In this document: one piece after another, positions 52,740-61,634 of the stretch
Layout: each line of letters starts with the position of its first letter
Position numbering within the stretch: position 1 is the stretch's first letter
DNA from: Verrucomicrobiaceae bacterium UBA2429
GTDB lineage: Bacteria; Verrucomicrobiota; Verrucomicrobiia; Verrucomicrobiales; Verrucomicrobiaceae
NCBI GenBank assembly: GCA_002343505.1
Contig: DDQZ01000059.1
Span: 289 to 64,288 of the forward strand
DNA length: 64,000 bases
Reading direction: 5' to 3'
Notes under the pieces: model-generated
The model's database searches: none
The model's input: the letters and a program-made list of their open reading frames with translations, nothing else
Told to the model about the DNA's origin: nothing
Made by a program: the position numbers and the translations under genes

Positions 52740-54227
52740 ATGGCTGCTATTTCCTCGCTCGCGCCAGCTTCGGCACCACTGGATTTCTCAGTGGCGCGCA
52801 AGGCCGCGCCTGCACAAGCAGCCGCGAAGCCGGTGAAGGCGGAGATGGAGGCGGTCTTTCGCCAGGCGGAGAAATCCGAACGTTTCGAGGCGGAAATCCG
52901 CGAGCTGAACCTGCGCAATGCCAGGCTGGGGGCGTGGTTTGTGATGATTCTGGTGCCGTTTTGCTCGGTGCTCGACTGGCTGGCGTATCCGCAGAGATTT
53001 TGGGAGTTTCTGGTCCTGCGCATCGCCTGCTCGGCGTTGTGCGTGCCGCTGCTGCTGGCCCTGGACCGGCCTTGGGCGGGGCGCTACCACAGGGTGTATC
53101 CGGTGATACTGCCGCTGCTGCCCGCGCTGGCGATCTGCCTGATGATTTATTTCACGCGGGATGGCGCCTCCCCCTATTACGCGGGGCTGATGCTGTGCCT
53201 TGTGGGCACGTCGTTTGTCTTCCACTGGACGTTCCGGGAGATCGGCCTGACGGTGGCATTGGTGCTCGCCTTTTACCTGGCCGCAACCCTTCCGAATCTC
53301 TCCCTCACAAGCGATCAGCGCTCCATGGGTTTGTTCATCAACAACAGTATTTTCATCCTCCTGACCTGCGTGGTGCTCTACTTTGGCAGCCGCCAGCATC
53401 ATGCCATCCGCGTGCGCGAGTTTGTGAACCGCTGCAAGGTGGAGGCGCAGCGCGAGGAGCTGAGCCGGCGCAACGAGGAGCTGACGGACACGCTGCGGCG
53501 CCTGCGGGAGACGGAGGCCCAGCTCACTCAGAGCGAGAAGCTGGCTTCGATCGGGCGGCTGAGCGCGGGCATCGTTCACGAGATCAACAACCCGCTGAAT
53601 TTCGTCAAGTCCGCTGTTTTTCTGCTGAAGAAGAAGACGGCGCAAATGCCGCCGGAGCTGGCAGGGACGGTGACGACGGTGCTCAACGACATTGGCGAGG
53701 GAGTGGGCCGGGTGTCGGACATCGTGTCGGACCTGCGCACCTTCGCCCACCCCGAGGCGCGCGCTGCGGCGAGGCCGGTGAATCTGGCCGCCGCCGCCGC
53801 GAGGGCGGCGCGCTTCATGGCGAAGGCCTTCGGCGACAAGGGCGCCCGGCTGCATTGCGCGGTGCCGGATGACCTGACGGCTCTTGGTGATGAGAACCAT
53901 CTGATTCAAATCCTGATCAACCTGATGCAAAACGGCCTCGACGCCCAGGGGGCGGGGGCGTTTGTGGAGGTCAGCGTCGCGCCGGCGGCGGGAAGCAGGC
54001 TGGAGCTGCGCGTGCGCGACGGCGGCAAAGGCATCCCCCAGGAGCATCTGGCGCGCGTGTTCGATCCTTTTTTCACCACCAAGGAGGTGGGCCAGGGCAT
54101 GGGCCTCGGCCTGAGCCTCTGCTACCGCATGATGCAGGGCATGGGCGGCGACATCCGCGTGACGAGCCGCCCTGGAGACACCTGCTTCATCCTTAACCTT
54201 CCCTGTGCCGCCCCCGCCCAGTCATGA
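52740..54227 (+). CDS. Membrane-bound sensor histidine kinase
   Basis: 495 residues. A variable cytosolic start (1-60) is followed by about six membrane helices (62-215: WFVMILVPFCSVLDW to FILLTCVVLYFG). A coiled coil (225-262) leads to the dimerisation domain with phospho-acceptor H280 in SAGIVHEINNPLNFVKSAVF. HATPase boxes: LIQILINLMQNGLDAQGAGA (N), RVRDGGKGIPQEHL (G1), FDPFFTTKEVGQGMGLGLSL (F/G2). Overlaps the next gene by 4 bp (ATGA), making it the partner of that regulator. Confidence 0.92.
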   Translation: MAAISSLAPASAPLDFSVARKAAPAQAAAKPVKAEMEAVFRQAEKSERFEAEIRELNLRNARLGAWFVMILVPFCSVLDWLAYPQRFWEFLVLRIACSALCVPLLLALDRPWAGRYHRVYPVILPLLPALAICLMIYFTRDGASPYYAGLMLCLVGTSFVFHWTFREIGLTVALVLAFYLAATLPNLSLTSDQRSMGLFINNSIFILLTCVVLYFGSRQHHAIRVREFVNRCKVEAQREELSRRNEELTDTLRRLRETEAQLTQSEKLASIGRLSAGIVHEINNPLNFVKSAVFLLKKKTAQMPPELAGTVTTVLNDIGEGVGRVSDIVSDLRTFAHPEARAAARPVNLAAAAARAARFMAKAFGDKGARLHCAVPDDLTALGDENHLIQILINLMQNGLDAQGAGAFVEVSVAPAAGSRLELRVRDGGKGIPQEHLARVFDPFFTTKEVGQGMGLGLSLCYRMMQGMGGDIRVTSRPGDTCFILNLPCAAPAQS

Positions 54228-55483
54228 ACCAGGATCACACCCACGGATTCCACATCCTCTATGTGGACGATGAAAAAATGGCGCTGCGTTACTTCCGCCA
54301 GATTTTCGAGGACGAATACATCATTCACACCGCCGACAACGCTGCCGACGGCTACCGCATCCTGGAGGCGTACGGCGCGCGCATCGGCGTGCTGCTGACG
54401 GACCAGCGCATGCCCGGCGAGAGCGGCGTGGAGCTCATGGAGCGCGCGCGGCGGCTGAATCCGAGCATCGTGCGCATTCTGGTCACGGCCTACACGGACT
54501 ACGAGACGGCGGTGAAGGCCGTCAACGAGGGCCGCGCCTACCGCTACCTGCACAAGCCCATAGACCCGGATGAACTTGGCGGCGTGCTGCGCGAGGCGAT
54601 GGCGCATTACCACGAGATGCTGGAGCGCGAGCGCCTGCTGGTGGAAAAAGCCGAGACCATCCGCGGCAGCCTGATGGCCGACCGCGTTGCCGGCATGGGC
54701 ATCATGGCGGAGGGTCTCAACCATCATCTGCGCAACGCACTGACGGTGGTGCGCGCCTTCATTGACCTGGCGCCCATCAAGCTGATGGAGGAGATCGCCG
54801 GGCGCGCGCCGCGCGACACGATGTTCTGGGTCGAGACGCAAAACCAGGCGCAGGCGCAGCTCGAACGCATCCAGTCCCTCCTTTCAAACCTGGCTCACGC
54901 CTCCCACGCGCGCAAACTGGAGCGCGACGAGCAGGTCCGGCTTGATGCCGTCATCGCCGAGCAGACCGCGCTTTTCGACGGCCACATGCACGACCGCAAC
55001 GTGAGCTTCCGATTTGAGGCTCAGCCGGACTTCCCGCCCATCCTGGTTCATGGCGAGCGCTTCCGGCAGCTCTGGCGCCTGATCTTCATCGAGGAGATCA
55101 CGCATTTGAAGCCGGGGGAAGGATTCGAAGTAAGCGCCGAACTCGACACCGATCCTGTGAACGGACAGGAGCAGGCGGTCATCACCCTCACCGACAATGG
55201 CGGCTGGGAGGCCAACGACCGCGCGGCCAATCTTTTCGACCCCTTCTTCACCCGCAGCCGCAAGCCTGACGACTTCGGGGTGAACATGATGGCCTGCTTT
55301 GTCACCGTGCATCTCCACGGCGGCAGCATCGAGGCGCGCCGGCTGGAGCCAAAGGGGCTGGAACTCGTCATGCGCCTGCCCCTCAATCCTGAGGAATCCA
55401 CCCGCCAGTCCGAGGACTTCGTCCAGCGCACCCTCGAAAACGAGGAGAAATGGCGGCGGCGCACGGAGATGGCGGCCGCTTGA
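54224..55483 (+). CDS. Receiver domain fused to degenerate histidine-kinase module
   Basis: 419 residues. Receiver 1-125: acidic pair D15/D16, D60 in LLTDQRMPG, T/S switch LVTAY, K111 in LHKPIDPDE. Then a DHp-like helix with LNHHLRNALTVVRAF (HxLRN) and an ATPase-like part (about 270-400) in which the N-box Asn is lost (LIFIEEITH) and the second glycine-rich box is changed (DDFGVNMMACF), while LTDNGG and FDPFFTRSRK are kept. No DNA-binding domain. Co-translated with the membrane kinase, so a phosphorelay or dimer-regulation output is more likely than transcription. Confidence 0.88.
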   Translation: MNQDHTHGFHILYVDDEKMALRYFRQIFEDEYIIHTADNAADGYRILEAYGARIGVLLTDQRMPGESGVELMERARRLNPSIVRILVTAYTDYETAVKAVNEGRAYRYLHKPIDPDELGGVLREAMAHYHEMLERERLLVEKAETIRGSLMADRVAGMGIMAEGLNHHLRNALTVVRAFIDLAPIKLMEEIAGRAPRDTMFWVETQNQAQAQLERIQSLLSNLAHASHARKLERDEQVRLDAVIAEQTALFDGHMHDRNVSFRFEAQPDFPPILVHGERFRQLWRLIFIEEITHLKPGEGFEVSAELDTDPVNGQEQAVITLTDNGGWEANDRAANLFDPFFTRSRKPDDFGVNMMACFVTVHLHGGSIEARRLEPKGLELVMRLPLNPEESTRQSEDFVQRTLENEEKWRRRTEMAAA

Positions 55484-55535
55484 ATTGACAGGCCGGCGGG
55501 CACGTTTGCGACCTCATGCCGCGTATGAGTGTGGC

Positions 55536-56978
55536 ATGAACAAAAAACAAGCCCTCATGGCCGCGCTGATCGTCGTGCTGGCGGCGGTGCTCGCGCGCCG
55601 CGGACCGGCGGACGCGCAGTTCCATCTGGCCGTGTTCAGTGTGGATGTGACGCCGCCGCCGGGGCATCCGGGCATGGGCGGCGGCATCATGCCGGCGCGC
55701 TCAGTGGATGATCCCCTTTATGCCAAAGGCTTCGTTTTGAGCGGCGGCGGACATCCGTGGGTGCTCGTGAGTTTTGACTGGTGTGAAATACGCGGCACTT
55801 CGTTTGACAAATGGCAGAGCGCCCTGGCATTGGCGGCGGGCACGCTGCCGGAGCGGGTGATGATACACTCGACTCATGTCCACGACGCGCCGGTGATGGA
55901 TGAGGACGCGGAGAAGCTGCTGCGCGAGATGGAGGCCACAGGCGCGTGGAGGGAAATCCCGGCGCCGCCGCCGGACGCGCCCGTGCAGAACGCGTCCGTG
56001 TGCTGGCCGGACTTCAATGAGCAGTGCATCCAGCGCGTGGCGGAGGCGCTGCGGGTATCATTGACCAAAGCCAGGCGCGTCACCCACATCGGCATGGGCA
56101 GGGCCGAGGTGAGCGAGGTGGCAGGCAACCGCCGCTTTGTCCGCCCGGACGGCACGGTCAGTTACGCGCGCGGCAGCCGCACCACGGACGCGGAGGCCAG
56201 GGCGGCGGACGCGGGCACGGTGGACCCCTGGCTGCGCACGCTGAGTTTTTGGGAGGGGGAGCAGGCCCTGTGCGCGCTGCATGGTTATGCCGTGCATCCG
56301 ATGAGCGTGTACGGGCAGGGCAGGGTGTCCGCCGATTTTCCCGGCCTGGCGCGGGAGAGGATGCAGCGTGAGCATCCGGACATATTTCAAATCTACGCCA
56401 GCGGCTGCTCCGGCAATGTCACCGCCGGCAAATGGAACAGCGGCGGCGAGGGCAGCCGCGAGGAGCTCGCCGCCAAGCTCCACGATGTCATGCGCCGCGC
56501 CTGGCAGGACACGCGGCGCGCGCCTTTGACACGGGCGGACTTCCACCAAGCGTTCATGCCGCTGGGCGCGCGCAACACTCCAGGGCACACGGAGGCCGTT
56601 CTGCGCGGTCATTTGGCGCGGGGTGAGCGGCCTTTCCAGCGCTCCGAGGCCGCGATGGGACTGGCCTGGTATGAGCGCGTGCGGAGCGGGCACCAAGTGC
56701 GCGTGCCTTGTGTGGACCTCGGCCCGGCGCTGGTGCTGCTGCTGCCTGCGGAGGCTTATGTGGAGTTCCAAATCTTCGCGCAGGAATGCAGGCCGGAGAG
56801 TTTTGTTTTCACTCTGGGCTATGGCGAATGCGGGCCGGGCTACATCCCCATAGAGCGCGCCTGGGAGGAGAAGGACAGCAATCTCAACGGCTGGACTTGG
56901 GTGCCGCCCGGCAGCGAGGCGGTGATGAGGACCGCCATCCGCGCAGTGCTCACTCCACGTTCTGAATCTGCTCCCTGA
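55536..56978 (+). CDS. Neutral/alkaline ceramidase-like secreted protein
   Basis: 480 residues with an N-terminal hydrophobic signal or anchor (MNKKQALMAALIVVLAAVLA). VDVTPPPGHPGMGGG, LVSFDWCEIRG, IHSTHVHDAPVM and QIYASGCSGNVTAG resemble the metal-dependent neutral ceramidase-like proteins of Planctomycetes and Verrucomicrobia, with His-rich metal sites (HSTHVH, LHGYAVHP). The family name is a resemblance only; substrate unknown. Its 3' end overlaps the convergent yicC gene by 29 bp. Confidence 0.75.
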   Translation: MNKKQALMAALIVVLAAVLARRGPADAQFHLAVFSVDVTPPPGHPGMGGGIMPARSVDDPLYAKGFVLSGGGHPWVLVSFDWCEIRGTSFDKWQSALALAAGTLPERVMIHSTHVHDAPVMDEDAEKLLREMEATGAWREIPAPPPDAPVQNASVCWPDFNEQCIQRVAEALRVSLTKARRVTHIGMGRAEVSEVAGNRRFVRPDGTVSYARGSRTTDAEARAADAGTVDPWLRTLSFWEGEQALCALHGYAVHPMSVYGQGRVSADFPGLARERMQREHPDIFQIYASGCSGNVTAGKWNSGGEGSREELAAKLHDVMRRAWQDTRRAPLTRADFHQAFMPLGARNTPGHTEAVLRGHLARGERPFQRSEAAMGLAWYERVRSGHQVRVPCVDLGPALVLLLPAEAYVEFQIFAQECRPESFVFTLGYGECGPGYIPIERAWEEKDSNLNGWTWVPPGSEAVMRTAIRAVLTPRSESAP

Positions 56979-57825
56979 TCTTTTCCAGCTCCGTCTTGGC
57001 GCTGACCACGCAGTGGGCGATGGCGGCGTTGTTGCATTTGGAACCCATCGTGTTGAACTCGCGGAAGAACTCCTGAATGAGGAAGTCCAGACTGCGCCCG
57101 GAAGGCTCGCCCGAGCCGAGGTAGGCGCGGAACTGCTTCACATGGCTGGCCGCGCGGGAAAGCTCCTCGGAGATGTCGGTGCGGTCGGCGAACAGGGCGA
57201 TCTCCTTGACCAGCCGCTCGTCATCCAGAGGCAAAGGCAGGCCCGCCTGCTCAAGACGCTGGCGCAGGGCCGCGCGCTGCTGCTCCGGCACCAGCGGGGC
57301 TTTTTCCGCGATCTGCTCCAGGAGGGACTCGATGCCTTTGAGGCGCGCCTCGATTTCCTCCCTCAGATGCGCCCCCTCCGTGCCGCGCATGCGCAGCATC
57401 TGCTCCAGCGCGGAGGCCAGAGCGCCCTGGATGTGCGGCCACACTTCCTCCGGCCTGGCCTCCTCGCTCTCGCCGCCGAGCACGCCGGGCAGGCGCAGCA
57501 GCTCGCTCATGGAAATTTCCGCCGAGATCCCCAGCCGGCCCGCCAGGGAGAAAAGGCGCGCCAGATAGTGCTCCACGGCTGCCTCGTGAATTTGCGGGAT
57601 GTTCGCCGCGCCTTCCGCGTCGTGCCGCTTCACACTCACATGCACGCGGCCGCGCGAGCAGGCGGCGGCCACTTGCGCGCGGATCTCGCCTTCCAGGGTG
57701 GAAAGGTCGCGCGGCAGGTTCACCGCCACCTCGAGCTGCTTGCGGTTCACACTGCCGCACTCCACCTGCCACAGGGTTTCGCCCTGCCGCGCCTCGCCGC
57801 GCCCAAATCCGGTCATGCTATTCAT
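56950..57825 (-). CDS. YicC/YloC-family endoribonuclease-like protein
   Basis: 291 residues from ATG 57825. The family N-terminus MNSMTGFGRGEARQG, then ECGSVNRKQLEVAVNLPRDL, a long central helix region and the conserved C-terminal LDFLIQEFFREFNTMGSKCN are all present. YicC acts in RNA turnover in E. coli. Overlaps the ceramidase-like gene by 29 bp at the convergent 3' ends; divergent from gcvT (86 bp). Confidence 0.93.
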   Translation of the reverse strand: MNSMTGFGRGEARQGETLWQVECGSVNRKQLEVAVNLPRDLSTLEGEIRAQVAAACSRGRVHVSVKRHDAEGAANIPQIHEAAVEHYLARLFSLAGRLGISAEISMSELLRLPGVLGGESEEARPEEVWPHIQGALASALEQMLRMRGTEGAHLREEIEARLKGIESLLEQIAEKAPLVPEQQRAALRQRLEQAGLPLPLDDERLVKEIALFADRTDISEELSRAASHVKQFRAYLGSGEPSGRSLDFLIQEFFREFNTMGSKCNNAAIAHCVVSAKTELEKIREQIQNVE

Positions 57826-57911
57826 CGGCGCATCAAAGCAGGCGCCGGGCGCGGGCGCAACAGCCGTCGCGTGCTTTGACAAAGCCGCGCCTCCCGCCAC
57901 CTTGGCGCGAC

Positions 57912-59030
57912 ATGCCCGACACCGCCGCTCTCCAACGCTCTCCCCTGCATGAAAAACACCTCGCCCTGGGAGGCCGGCTGATCCCGTTCGCGGGCTGGGA
58001 GATGCCCGTGCAATACAGCGGCATTGTGGACGAGCACAAGGCGGTGCGGGAGCGCGCGGGCGTCTTCGACATCTCGCACATGGGCCAGTTCATCGTCAGC
58101 GGCGCGGCGGCCCTGGATTTCCTCAACCATGCCCTGACCAACGACCTCGCCGAACTGGATGTCGGGCAGGGGCAGTACACGCTCATGCTCAATGAAAGCG
58201 GCGGTGTCATTGACGACCTCATCGCCTACCGCATCGCGCGCAACGAGTACTTCCTCGTCGTCAACGCCTCGAAGATCACCGAGGACCGGGCGCATCTCGC
58301 CGCGTTGATGAAGCAGCGCGACCCCGTGGACGAACTGGAGATGCGTGACATCAGTGCGCAGACCGCCGGACTCGCCATCCAGGGGCCGCGCAGCCGCGCC
58401 GTTTTCGAGCGAGTGTTCGGCGTGGAGAGCGCTTTTCCGGAGCGCAACACCGTGCTCGTGACCCTGCATGAGACGGGTTTCATGTGGCTGTGCGGCACCG
58501 GCTACACCGGCGAGGAGGGTTTTGAGTTTTTCATGCCCGCCGCGACGAGCCACGTGTGGTTTGACATCATCCTCGACGCCGTGCGCGCCGAGGGCGGCCT
58601 GCCCTGCGGACTCGGCGCGCGCGACACGCTGCGGCTGGAGATGGGCTACCCGCTCAATGGCAGCGACCTCGCGCCTGACAAGACGCCGCTCGAAGCCGGG
58701 CTGGCCTTTTTTGTCGAACTCGAAAAGCCGGACTTCACCGGCAAAGCCGCGCTCGTGGCGCAAAAGGAAAGCGGTCTTCCCTGCAAACTCGCCGCCTTCA
58801 AAATGACCGGCTCCTGCCCCCCGCCGCGCCCGCATTATCCAGTGGTCCACGAAGGTGTGGTCGTGGGCGAGGTGGCCAGCGGCACGCAGTCGCCCAGCCT
58901 CGGTTGCGGCATCGGCATGGCCTACCTGCCGCCCGCCGCCGCATTGATCGGCCGGCACATTGAGATCGAAATCCGAGGCCGCCGCTTTCCCGCCGAAGTG
59001 GTCAAAAAGCCGTTTTTCAAGAAAGCGTAA
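57912..59030 (+). CDS. gcvT: Glycine cleavage system aminomethyltransferase T-protein
   Basis: 372 residues from ATG 57912. Family features: AGWEMPVQYSGIVDEHKAVR, GVFDISHMGQFIVSG, GQGQYTLMLNESGGVIDDLI, GYTGEEGFEFF and LGARDTLRLEMGYPLNGSDL. It takes the aminomethyl group from lipoyl-H protein to tetrahydrofolate. gcvH and gcvP are not in the window. Confidence 0.95.
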   Translation: MPDTAALQRSPLHEKHLALGGRLIPFAGWEMPVQYSGIVDEHKAVRERAGVFDISHMGQFIVSGAAALDFLNHALTNDLAELDVGQGQYTLMLNESGGVIDDLIAYRIARNEYFLVVNASKITEDRAHLAALMKQRDPVDELEMRDISAQTAGLAIQGPRSRAVFERVFGVESAFPERNTVLVTLHETGFMWLCGTGYTGEEGFEFFMPAATSHVWFDIILDAVRAEGGLPCGLGARDTLRLEMGYPLNGSDLAPDKTPLEAGLAFFVELEKPDFTGKAALVAQKESGLPCKLAAFKMTGSCPPPRPHYPVVHEGVVVGEVASGTQSPSLGCGIGMAYLPPAAALIGRHIEIEIRGRRFPAEVVKKPFFKKA

Positions 59031-59256
59031 GCGCGCTTGTCCTAGGATCGGGCGGTTTGTGCAACCGACCTGGGGCGTTAGAATGCGGGGCGCATCAGTG
59101 CCTGGGCGGTCACTCCGCAGGCGCGGGCAATCTGGAAGGTTGCCCCATTCTGGCGAAAGCGCGAAGTGCGCCTCCCAAACACACCCTCTCCACCGCCTTG
59201 AGGCAGCGGCCGCAAGGAGCCGCGCCTGCGAAGGCATGGACTGCGCTCTCGATCAC

Positions 59257-59289
59257 AAAAAAGCCCGCAGACCATGCGGCCTGCGGGCT
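59257..59289 (-). terminator. Rho-independent terminator for the RRM gene
   Basis: AGCCCGCAG (59262-59270) pairs with CTGCGGGCT (59281-59289). On the minus strand the stem is followed by TTTTTT (59262-59257), so it ends leftward transcription from the RNA-binding-protein gene that stops at 59309. The 59031-59256 stretch holds no gene. Confidence 0.8.
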
Positions 59290-59308
59290 GGGTGAAAGAC
59301 GGGCAGAC

Positions 59309-59917
59309 TTACGCGGCCTCCGAAGACTCGTCGCGGTCGCCCCGGTCTCCGCGATCATCGCCGTAACCGATGGGTTTGGCGCCACTGAGCTGGAGGGGGC
59401 GGCCCATGAACTCCTTGCCGCCGAGTTCCTGCACGGCGCGGCGGGCCTCCTCCACCGAACCCATGGTCACAAAGGCGAAACCCTTGGAGCGCTGGGTGCG
59501 GTTGTTGACCACCACCTCCGAGTTGCGCACGCTGCCGACACCGCTGAAAAGCTCGAAAAGATCGCTCTCCGTCGCATCATAGGAAAGGTTGCCGATGTAG
59601 AGCCGCTCGGTGTTGACCTCCTCTGGTTTCACAGTCTGCGCTTCGCGTTTTGGGCGCGGCGGACGTGGAGAGCCGCCACTTTGTGAAGGGGAGGCGGAAC
59701 CGCGACCTGTGGTGGGTTTGGAGGGGGAGGCGGCGCGCGGCAGGGTTTTCGGCTGGCCGAGCATGCCGAAGCTGATGGCGCTCAGGAATTTCTGGAAGCC
59801 GGTGGGCTGCACAGCTCCTGCGCGCGGGGTTTTGCCCGGACGGGGCGGGCCACTGCGGGCACCGCGGGGGCCGCGATTGCGGCGGCGGCGGTTTTCTTGC
59901 GAGTTCGAGTCTGACAT
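59309..59917 (-). CDS. RNA-binding protein with one RRM domain
   Basis: 202 residues. N-terminal half (1-100) is a disordered Arg/Gly/Pro/Ser-rich tail (RRRRNRGPRGARSGPPRPGK). RRM about 104-182: RNP2 LYIGNLSYDA and RNP1 KGFAFVTM, followed by EARRAVQELGGKEFMGRPLQ. The end is a charged DDRGDRGDRDESSEA tail. Likely binds RNA; cold-shock regulation is possible from the long 5' leader but not shown. A rho-independent terminator follows at 59257-59289. Confidence 0.92.
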   Translation of the reverse strand: MSDSNSQENRRRRNRGPRGARSGPPRPGKTPRAGAVQPTGFQKFLSAISFGMLGQPKTLPRAASPSKPTTGRGSASPSQSGGSPRPPRPKREAQTVKPEEVNTERLYIGNLSYDATESDLFELFSGVGSVRNSEVVVNNRTQRSKGFAFVTMGSVEEARRAVQELGGKEFMGRPLQLSGAKPIGYGDDRGDRGDRDESSEAA

Positions 59918-60358
59918 GGGTGTTCGTTCAGGGGTGGTGTTTCAGGGTTGCAGGCACCGTTCTGACGGACATGGAAAATGGCCGGCGGCGGGGACGCGGG
60001 AAGCGTCGTCTCCAGCGGACCGGAAACCAAGCCGGACCGCACACGCGGCCCGCATCCATCCCGTCCGGTGCCGCAGTCGGGCGGCGTGGACCGCCATGCG
60101 GCCGGTCCGGTGTGCGTGTGACGTTCAATCACGGCGAACCCTCCCCGCGAGGGAATCGCGGGTCCATTCATGGCATCTGGCACGGTCAAAGCGTGGCTCA
60201 TGGCGCAAAGGCTGGGTGGGGAGGGATCGGAGCACGAGCGCTCCAAACGACTGCGCGCCGAGACTAAAGGAACCCTGCATGGCGGTCAACCTTGGATTCC
60301 GGGCGCAATCCGTTGTTGCCATTCCGGCGGCGGCTTCCTACTCTCGCGCGCTTTAATT
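59918..60358. other. Gene-free region between divergent RRM and permease genes
   Basis: 441 bp with no convincing gene on either strand. It contains several GC-rich palindromic stretches (for example around 60025-60115, CCGGACCG and CGGTCCGG) that may form leader-RNA structures of the RRM gene. The permease ATG (60359) follows an AT-rich CTTTAATT. No clear promoter boxes could be set. Confidence 0.45.
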
Positions 60359-61600
60359 ATGAAATCACCCGCCACCAAAAAGCTCTTCGTCATGATGGTC
60401 CTGGAATTCTTCATCTGGGGGGCCTGGCTGCCGCTCATCTGGGGCTACATGGGGGCTGACGGGCTGAACTTCACCGACTTGCAGATCACCTGGGTCGGCA
60501 GCGCCTTCGCCATCGCCTCCGTGCTTGGCATCTTCTTCAGCAACCAGTTTGCCGACCGCCACTTCGCCGCGGAAAAATTCATGTCCTTCAGCCACCTTGT
60601 CGGCGGTCTGGCCATCCTCGGCATGTATTGGGCAAAGGATTTCCCCACCTTCTTCGGCCTCATGCTCGTCCACTCGCTGCTCTATGTGCCGACCATCTCC
60701 GTCTCGAACTCCATCGCCTTCACCCACTTGAAGGACGCGCAGAAGGAGTTCGGCCTCGTGCGCATGGGCGGCACAATCGGCTGGATCCTCGCCGCCTGGC
60801 CGCTCTACTTCATCCTCGAAGGCAAGACCGGCGCCGACGCCATCGCCGCCCGCGCCAATATCTTCCTCATCTCCGGCGCCGCCTCCATCGCCCTCGCCTT
60901 CTTCAGCCTCAGCCTGCCGCACACCCCCGCCAAACCCGCTTCGAAGGGCGAGAGCAACTTCGCCTGGCTGAAGGCCGCCATGTTCCTCAAAAAGCCCTTT
61001 CTGCTGATCCTCTTCATCGTCACCTTCATAGACGCCACCATTCACAACGGCTACTTTCTCCTCGCCGGGAACTTCCTCGGCAGCGACGTGGTTGGCATTG
61101 AGCAAAAATGGATCATGCCCGTCATGAGCATCGGCCAGATCGCCGAAATCCTCACCATGGCCGTGCTCGGCTGGTTCCTCTCCCGCCTCGGCTGGAAAAC
61201 CACCATGATCCTCGGCATCCTCGGCCATGCCGCGCGCTTCGCCGTCTTCGCCTTCATGCCGGAGAATCAGACCATGATCATCGCCGTCCAGGTCCTGCAC
61301 GGCATCTGCTACGCCTTCTTCTTCGCCACCCTCTACATCTTCATTGACGCCGCCTTCCCGAAGGACTCCCGCTCCAGCGCCCAGGGCCTTTTCAATCTCC
61401 TCGTGCTCGGCCTCGGCGACCTCGCAGCCAAATGGTTCTTCATTCCCCTCCAGGGCAGGCTGACCAGCGAAGACGGCGTCGTGAACTACAAGGAGCTCTT
61501 CCTCTGGCCCACCGGCCTCTCCCTCGCCGCCGCCGTGCTCCTGCTCATCGCCTTCTTCCCGCCCAAGCAGCTCGCCCCGCCGGAAGAAGTCACGCATTGA
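60359..61600 (+). CDS. MFS nucleoside:H+ symporter-family permease
   Basis: 413 residues, twelve probable membrane helices. Family features (NupG/XapB-like, Nuc_H_symport): LEFFIWGAWLPLIWGYMG, FADRHFAAEKFMSFSHLVGG, FGLVRMGGTIGWILAAWPLY, FVTFIDATIHNGYFLLAGNF, and QIAEILTMAVLGWFLSRLGW. It imports nucleosides or related compounds driven by protons. The propeller protein gene starts 34 bp downstream and is likely co-transcribed. Confidence 0.9.
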   Translation: MKSPATKKLFVMMVLEFFIWGAWLPLIWGYMGADGLNFTDLQITWVGSAFAIASVLGIFFSNQFADRHFAAEKFMSFSHLVGGLAILGMYWAKDFPTFFGLMLVHSLLYVPTISVSNSIAFTHLKDAQKEFGLVRMGGTIGWILAAWPLYFILEGKTGADAIAARANIFLISGAASIALAFFSLSLPHTPAKPASKGESNFAWLKAAMFLKKPFLLILFIVTFIDATIHNGYFLLAGNFLGSDVVGIEQKWIMPVMSIGQIAEILTMAVLGWFLSRLGWKTTMILGILGHAARFAVFAFMPENQTMIIAVQVLHGICYAFFFATLYIFIDAAFPKDSRSSAQGLFNLLVLGLGDLAAKWFFIPLQGRLTSEDGVVNYKELFLWPTGLSLAAAVLLLIAFFPPKQLAPPEEVTH

Positions 61601-61634
61601 CCGCCCCGCGCCTGCCACCCCGCCCTTTTCCGCC

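Noticed and set aside
59060..59200. A further REP element (shares CATTCTGGCGAA with the one at 39-60)
   Set aside because: No GTAG foot and no good palindrome; only about 12 bases agree, so it may be chance or a decayed copy.
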